Assembly (NCBI GenBank): GCA_001941135.1
Contig: MSHL01000053.1
Span: 1-45,652 of the forward strand
DNA length: 45,652 nt
Source of the DNA: Ruminococcus sp. Zagget11
GTDB lineage: Bacteria; Bacillota; Clostridia; Oscillospirales; Ruminococcaceae
Direction: 5' to 3'
Shown: piece after piece, positions 41,413-45,652 of the stretch
Layout: each line of letters begins with the position of its first letter
Numbering within the stretch: the first letter of the stretch is position 1
Notes under the pieces: generated by a model
Databases searched by the model: none
The model's input: only the letters and a program-made list of their open reading frames with translations
Told to the model about the DNA's origin: nothing
Translations under genes and position numbers: made by a program

Positions 41413-41595
41413 GAATAGAGAATGGAGGATTGAATTTAAATCCTTTTACGAAGAATAGAGAATGGAAGATTGAATTTAAATCCTTTGCGGAGAATAGAGA
41501 ATGGAGGATTGAATTTAAATCCTTTGCGGAGAATAGAGAATGGAGGATTGAATTTAAATCCTTTTACGGAGAATAGAGAATGGAAGATTGAAATT
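41413..41595. repeat. 39-40 bp tandem repeat in the leader of the polysaccharide operon
   Basis: Four full units and a partial fifth start at 41413, 41453, 41492, 41531 and 41571. Unit: AGAATAGAGAATGGAGGATT then GAATTTAAATCCTTTTACGG, with small changes such as TTTGCGG. Units are contiguous, without spacers. The block ends in a diverged type A core (GAAAGCAATTCAAGGATAAA, 41612-41631). It lies 58 bases upstream of the first gene and downstream of both predicted promoters. Confidence 0.85.
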
Positions 41596-41708
41596 TCAAT
41601 TGTTTATTACAATGAAAGCAATTCAAGGATAAATTTACGGTTTACCGTTCTATACTCTTGCTTACAAACGAAATGCCTTTTTCTATGAAATTGCGGCATC
41701 ACCTTGAC

Positions 41709-41737
41709 ATTATACCATGCTACGAAAAAATTGTCAA
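41709..41737 (-). promoter_or_regulatory. Perfect-consensus promoter P1 of the polysaccharide operon
   Basis: Minus strand TTGACA (41732-41737), 17 bp spacer, TATAAT (41709-41714). The transcript would start near 41702, giving a leader of about 345 bases that includes the tandem repeat. Confidence 0.8.
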
Positions 41738-41787
41738 GGATTTTCGGCGCAGATGCATATATAAATACACATAATTCCGATACTACT

Positions 41788-41816
41788 AATATAACATAAT
41801 CCGACCTGTTTGTCAA
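41788..41816 (-). promoter_or_regulatory. Second promoter P2 of the polysaccharide operon
   Basis: Minus strand TTGACA (41811-41816), 17 bp spacer, TATATT (41788-41793), 79 bases upstream of P1. Confidence 0.7.
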
Positions 41817-41984
41817 TAAGATGTTAAATTATATCTATAAAAAACCTCGCAAAGCTGTAAAATTTATTCCCCACGTAATGGATTAAGAATTGAATATTCA
41901 TCAAATTTCACTGAAAAACAGCTACAGCAATGATATAATGAGCGTTCAACAGACGGACATACATGAAAAATCCCCTCAACTATC

Positions 41985-42150
41985 AGAGGCAAGAGAATCA
42001 GATGCAGGAAGCAGGATGAATAAACCGTTATTTTATTTTGAAATGCTTTACTTTTAAAAGAAATGAACCTTTTCAATTCAATGAAAAGGTCCAAATCCTA
42101 TCAAATTCTATTTTTTCTTTCTCAACAGCTTTTGGAGAATAGAAGCTTAC
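41985..42150. repeat. Degenerate type A repeat downstream of icd
   Basis: AGAGGCAAGAGAATCAGATG, GTTATTTTATTTTGAAATGC and TTTACTTTTAAAAG are recognisable as a worn type A arm and core, with TGGAGAATAGAAGC further on. Apart from this and an AAAACCTCGCAAAG stretch, I see no gene or clear terminator between 41817 and 42195. Confidence 0.5.
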
Positions 42151-42195
42151 CTGTCAGCTGCAGAAAAAGCAATTTTGATTTATTCCTCTCGCTTT

Positions 42196-43416
42196 TTAAT
42201 TGCCCTCAACTAACAGCTTAAGTCTTTTGCCTATTTCCACAAGGAATGTTTCGGTATCAACCGACTGCTTGTTCTCAATGGAGGACAGAGCCGCCAGGTC
42301 GCCTGTCATAACGCCCTCCTCAATGGTCTGAATAGTAGCCTTTTCAAGCTTGTCGGCATAATCCATAAGCTCAGGGAGATTATCCATTTCTCCCCTCTTG
42401 CGCAATGCTCCCGACCATGCAAAAATGGTGGCAACGGAATTGGTGGAGGTTCTCTCGCCCTTTAAATGCTTGTAATAGTGACGCTGTACCGTTCCGTGGG
42501 CAGCCTCGTACTCATATACTCCATCGGGAGAAACCAATACGGATGTCATCATAGCAAGTGAGCCGTACGCGGTAGCAACCATATCCGACATAACATCGCC
42601 GTCATAGTTCTTGCAAGCCCAGATATAGCCGCCGTTTGAACGTATAACTCTTGCAACGGCATCGTCAATGAGCGTGTAGAAATACTCAATTCCCGCTGCC
42701 TCGAACCTCTCCTTGTACTCGCTTTCGTATATTTCCGCGAAAATGTCCTTGAAACGGTGGTCATACTTCTTGGAAATGGTGTCCTTGGTTGCGAACCATA
42801 TATCCTGCTTGGTATCAAGAGCAAAGTTGAAGCAGCTTCTTGCAAAGCTTGCTATGGACTTATCCTTGTTGTGAAGTCCCTGAATGATACCGTCACTGTC
42901 GGAGAAATTGTAGATAAGCTCTCTTGTTTCGTTTCCACTCTCATCGGTGCATACAAGCTCGCACTTTGAACCCTGCTTTACCTGCATTTCGGTATTCTTG
43001 TAAACATCGCCGTAGGCATGACGGGCAATGGTGATAGGCTTTGTCCATGTGGGGATATAGGGTGTAATACCCTTTACTATGATAGGAGTACGAAAAACCG
43101 TTCCGTCAAGCATCGCCCTGATAGTACCGTTGGGGGATTTCCACATTTCCTTAAGATTATACTCGGTCATTCTTGCCGCATTGGGGGTAATGGTAGCGCA
43201 CTTTACGGCAACGCCGTATTTCTTTGTTGCCTCGGCGGAGTCTATTGTTACCTGATCGTTGGTTTCGTTTCTGTACTCAAGTCCCAAATCATAATACTCG
43301 CTCTTAAGGTCAACGAAAGGAGTGATAAGAATATCCTTAATCATTTTCCAGATAACTCTGGTCATTTCATCTCCGTCCATCTCAACGAGAGGGGTTTTCA
43401 TCTGAATCTTTGCCAT
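42196..43416 (-). CDS. icd: NADP-type isocitrate dehydrogenase (eukaryote-like subfamily)
   Basis: 406 residues from the ATG at 43416, preceded by AGGAGGAAAT; the extra eight upstream codons cover that site. It converts isocitrate to 2-oxoglutarate with [22 protein letters not shown] opens the protein; [17 protein letters not shown] binds substrate; [19 protein letters not shown] holds metal-binding Asp residues; [14 protein letters not shown] closes the active site. This is the subfamily shared with eukaryotes rather than the E. coli type. It lies 32 bases after acn, in one operon. Confidence 0.95.
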   Translation of the reverse strand: MAKIQMKTPLVEMDGDEMTRVIWKMIKDILITPFVDLKSEYYDLGLEYRNETNDQVTIDSAEATKKYGVAVKCATITPNAARMTEYNLKEMWKSPNGTIRAMLDGTVFRTPIIVKGITPYIPTWTKPITIARHAYGDVYKNTEMQVKQGSKCELVCTDESGNETRELIYNFSDSDGIIQGLHNKDKSIASFARSCFNFALDTKQDIWFATKDTISKKYDHRFKDIFAEIYESEYKERFEAAGIEYFYTLIDDAVARVIRSNGGYIWACKNYDGDVMSDMVATAYGSLAMMTSVLVSPDGVYEYEAAHGTVQRHYYKHLKGERTSTNSVATIFAWSGALRKRGEMDNLPELMDYADKLEKATIQTIEEGVMTGDLAALSSIENKQSVDTETFLVEIGKRLKLLVEGN

Positions 43417-43448
43417 CACTATTTCCTCCTTAAAATCCACTCATTACC

Positions 43449-45392
43449 TTACTTAAGGCTTTCCCTTGTGTAATCAAGCAGTCCGCCTGCAAGAATAATG
43501 TCCTTTGTACGTCCGCTAAGCTCGCAAAGCACGGGAATACTCCTGCCGTTTGTCTTATTAACAATGGTAAGCTCCGTCACACCCTCGGTCACTGCCTTTC
43601 TTACGTCCGCAATAACAAGCTCATCACCCTGAGAAATGCTGTCATAGTCATTCTCATTCACGAAGGTAAGGGGAAGTATTCCCGCATTGATGAGGTTTGC
43701 TCTGTGAATACGGGCAAAGCTCTTAACCAAAACAGCCTTAACGCCCAGATAAAGGGGTGCAAGCGCAGCGTGTTCACGAGATGAACCCTGACCGTAGTTT
43801 GAACCGCCAACGATAATGCTTTCACCCATGGATTTTGCTCTTTCGGGGAAGTTTTCATCGCACACGGTAAAGCAGTAGTTGGATATTGCGGGGATATTTG
43901 AACGCAGGGGCAAAATCTTTGCGCCGGCGGGCATAACGTGGTCTGTGGTAATGTTGTCGCCCACTTTAAGAGAGCAGCCGCAGTCTATGGTATCCATAAG
44001 AGGAGCAGTCTTGGGGAAAGGCTTGATGTTAGGACCTCTGAGAACCTCAACGCTGTCCATTTCCTCCTCCGCAGCGGGCGGAACTATCATATTATCGTTG
44101 ATAACAAATTCCGACGGCATTTCAAATACAAACTCATCGCCCAGTGTTCTCGGGTCGGTAAGTACGCCTGTGAGGGCAGATACGGCAGCAAGCTCGGGAG
44201 ATACAAGGTAAACCTGACCGTCCTTTGTGCCTGAACGTCCCTCAAAGTTACGGTTAAAGGTTCTAAGTGATATACCCTTTGAGTTAGGCGACTGACCCAT
44301 ACCGATACAAGGACCGCAAGCGCTTTCAAGTATTCTCGCGCCCGCATCTATCATTATAGCCAGTGCGCCGTTCTGCGCCAGCATATTCAGCACCTGCTTG
44401 GAGCCGGGGGCAATGGCAAGGGAAACATCCGGATGTACGGTCTTGCCCTTGAGGATATGGGCAACTTTCATCATATCCATAAGAGAGCTGTTGGTACATG
44501 AGCCGATACATACCTGATCTATCTTCATTGCGCCGATTTCCGCAATGGTCTTTACGTTATCGGGGGAATGAGGACAAGCAGCCAGAGGTACAAGCTCGGA
44601 AAGGTTAATTTCCACAACCTCGTCATAAACCGCATCCTCATCGGCACTGAGGGGAACATAAACCTCCTCACGCTTCTGAGCCTTCAAAAACTGTCTTGTG
44701 GTTTCGTCGGAGGGGAATATAGAGGTGGTGGCGCCCAGCTCCGCACCCATGTTGGTAATAGTCGCTCTTTCGGGAACGGACAATGTCTTTACGCCCTCGC
44801 CGCAATACTCGATAACCTTTCCCACGCCACCTTTAACGGAAAGCCATCTGAGAACCTCAAGGATAACGTCCTTTGCGGAAACCCAAGGGGAAAGCTTGCC
44901 CGTAAGCTCCACCTTTACAATTTTAGGGTAAGTGATATAATACGCGCCGCCGCCCATTGCAACGGCAACGTCCAATCCGCCCGCACCGATAGCGATCATA
45001 CCTATTCCGCCGCCTGTGGGGGTATGGCTGTCCGAGCCGATAAGCGTCTTTCCGGGTGCACCGAAACGCTCAAGGTGAACCTGGTGACAAATTCCGTTGC
45101 CGGGACGGCTGAAATAAATTCCGTGCTTCTTGGCAACAGAGCCGATAAAGCGGTGGTCGTCAGCGTTTTCAAAGCCGGATTGAAGTGTATTGTGGTCAAT
45201 ATATGCAACGCTGCGTTCCGTTTTAACACGGGGTACGCCCATTGCCTCAAATTCGAGATAAGCCATAGTTCCCGTAGCGTCCTGGGTAAGGGTCTGGTCA
45301 ATTCTTATCCCTATTTCCTGTCCCTTGACAAATTCGCCGTCAACTATGTGTGCTTTAAGAATTTTTTCGGTAAGTGTAAGTCCCATAGTCAT
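43449..45392 (-). CDS. acn: Aconitate hydratase
   Basis: 647 residues, shorter than the roughly 900-residue AcnA and similar to the single-chain aconitases common in anaerobes, with the small domain at the C-terminus. Isomerises citrate to isocitrate on a [4Fe-4S] cluster. Cluster cysteines: QVCIGSCTN near 290 and ACGPCIGMG near 355. GSDSHTPTGGGIGM and the swivel-domain GGSNYGQGSSREHAA are the other hallmarks. The ATG at 45392 (or the one two codons later) follows AAAGGGATAA. With icd it forms the branch from citrate to 2-oxoglutarate; citrate synthase is not in the window. Confidence 0.96.
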   Translation of the reverse strand: MTMGLTLTEKILKAHIVDGEFVKGQEIGIRIDQTLTQDATGTMAYLEFEAMGVPRVKTERSVAYIDHNTLQSGFENADDHRFIGSVAKKHGIYFSRPGNGICHQVHLERFGAPGKTLIGSDSHTPTGGGIGMIAIGAGGLDVAVAMGGGAYYITYPKIVKVELTGKLSPWVSAKDVILEVLRWLSVKGGVGKVIEYCGEGVKTLSVPERATITNMGAELGATTSIFPSDETTRQFLKAQKREEVYVPLSADEDAVYDEVVEINLSELVPLAACPHSPDNVKTIAEIGAMKIDQVCIGSCTNSSLMDMMKVAHILKGKTVHPDVSLAIAPGSKQVLNMLAQNGALAIMIDAGARILESACGPCIGMGQSPNSKGISLRTFNRNFEGRSGTKDGQVYLVSPELAAVSALTGVLTDPRTLGDEFVFEMPSEFVINDNMIVPPAAEEEMDSVEVLRGPNIKPFPKTAPLMDTIDCGCSLKVGDNITTDHVMPAGAKILPLRSNIPAISNYCFTVCDENFPERAKSMGESIIVGGSNYGQGSSREHAALAPLYLGVKAVLVKSFARIHRANLINAGILPLTFVNENDYDSISQGDELVIADVRKAVTEGVTELTIVNKTNGRSIPVLCELSGRTKDIILAGGLLDYTRESLK

Positions 45393-45404
45393 TATCCCTT
45401 TCTA

Positions 45405-45490
45405 TTTTACGATTTTTCCCAAAAATACAAAAGACCTACTCCGCAGGGTGAAACCGATATGCGGAATAAGTCTGCGGCTTTGCAGTCGTA
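45405..45490 (-). promoter_or_regulatory. Structured leader of the acn-icd transcript
   Basis: On the minus strand AGACTTATTCCGCA pairs with TGCGGAGTAGGTCT (14 pairs, two of them G-U), followed by TTTTGTATTTTT. Around it ATTTTACGA can pair with TCGTAAAAT just before the ribosome binding site. The inner stem looks like an attenuator; no known riboswitch class was recognised. Confidence 0.55.
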
Positions 45491-45514
45491 AAATTCGGGA
45501 AATCTTATACTACA

Positions 45515-45543
45515 ATTATAATACATCTTCACATAAAAGTCAA
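45515..45543 (-). promoter_or_regulatory. Sigma-A promoter of acn-icd
   Basis: Minus strand TTGACT (45538-45543), 17 bp spacer, TATAAT (45515-45520). The leader to the acn start would be about 115 bases. Confidence 0.8.
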
Positions 45544-45602
45544 TAGGCAATTCCCCGCCCGAAAATGGTTTTAGTTGAAGTTCACAAATTGAAAAACCAT
45601 TA

Positions 45603-45652
45603 ACCCCGAAAAATAGGCAATACCGCATAATCACGGTATTGTCTGTTTTTTT
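45603..45652. terminator. Probable bidirectional terminator at the window end
   Basis: CAATACCG and CGGTATTG form an 8 bp stem with loop CATAATCA. The plus strand then reads TCTGTTTTTTT and the minus strand GCCTATTTTT, so it can stop transcripts from either side. The gene it serves is outside the window. Confidence 0.65.

Noticed and set aside
41413-41595. Regularly spaced repeats suggesting a CRISPR array
   Set aside because: Units of 39-40 bp are contiguous and near-identical with no unique spacers, and no cas gene is present.
41864-42094. 76-residue frame downstream of icd
   Set aside because: No binding site, no family resemblance, and it overlaps a degenerate type A repeat.

Overview
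The window reads as chromosome of an anaerobic, low-to-mid GC member of the Bacillota, class Clostridia, most like a gut or rumen Ruminococcus relative. This is inferred from gene content, not from a marker gene. The pointers are sporulation genes (spoIIGA, sigE, spoIIID), a tryptophan T-box, oxygen-sensitive enzymes (IorAB, 2-hydroxyacyl-CoA dehydratase-type proteins), LplB/LplC/lipoprotein sugar uptake without its own ATPase, and a rhamnose-polysaccharide locus with an ABC exporter.

Layout. 1-266: 3' fragment of an IS630-type transposase. 379-5656: a two-gene BadF/HgdB-type dehydratase-activase pair and an Mrp/NBP35 ATPase. 5948-9623: spoIIID (-), an ECF transporter S component (+) and recG (-). 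9823-16293 (-): a secreted acidic surface protein, then a sugar ABC operon (two permeases, lipoprotein, YesL-like protein). 16671-17267: an orphan membrane protein. 17774-19348 (-): sigE, broken by two homopolymer frameshifts, and spoIIGA. 19846-24485 (+): nucleotidyltransferase, paaK, iorA, iorB. 24508-31603 (+): a Trp T-box and the complete operon trpE-trpGD-trpC-trpF-trpB-trpA. 31753-41355 (-): a polysaccharide operon read as glycosyltransferase, rmlA, rmlD, rmlB, rmlC, wzm, wzt, rgpF and a methyltransferase-kinase fusion. 42196-45392 (-): icd and acn, which make 2-oxoglutarate from citrate.

The most unusual material is between the genes. At least three families of short structured repeats fill the gaps. 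One (called B here) sits directly against the 3' ends of five genes, always in the same orientation relative to the gene, and either starts at the stop codon or supplies the last codons. Its terminal hairpins change sequence from copy to copy but keep pairing. A second family (A) is a near-palindrome bounded by the 7-mer CTANTAG. A third (C) has a conserved frame around a variable hairpin.

How the genes may work together. PaaK plus IorAB can interconvert arylacetates, aryl-acetyl-CoA and arylpyruvates, so together with the T-box-controlled trp operon they suggest an aromatic amino acid supply region. The polysaccharide operon has a dTDP-rhamnose supply, two transferase-type proteins, an ABC exporter and a possible WbdD-like chain terminator. 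It is preceded by two strong promoter-like sequences and a 39-40 bp tandem repeat in the presumed leader. All functions are read from sequence motifs; no database search was run.
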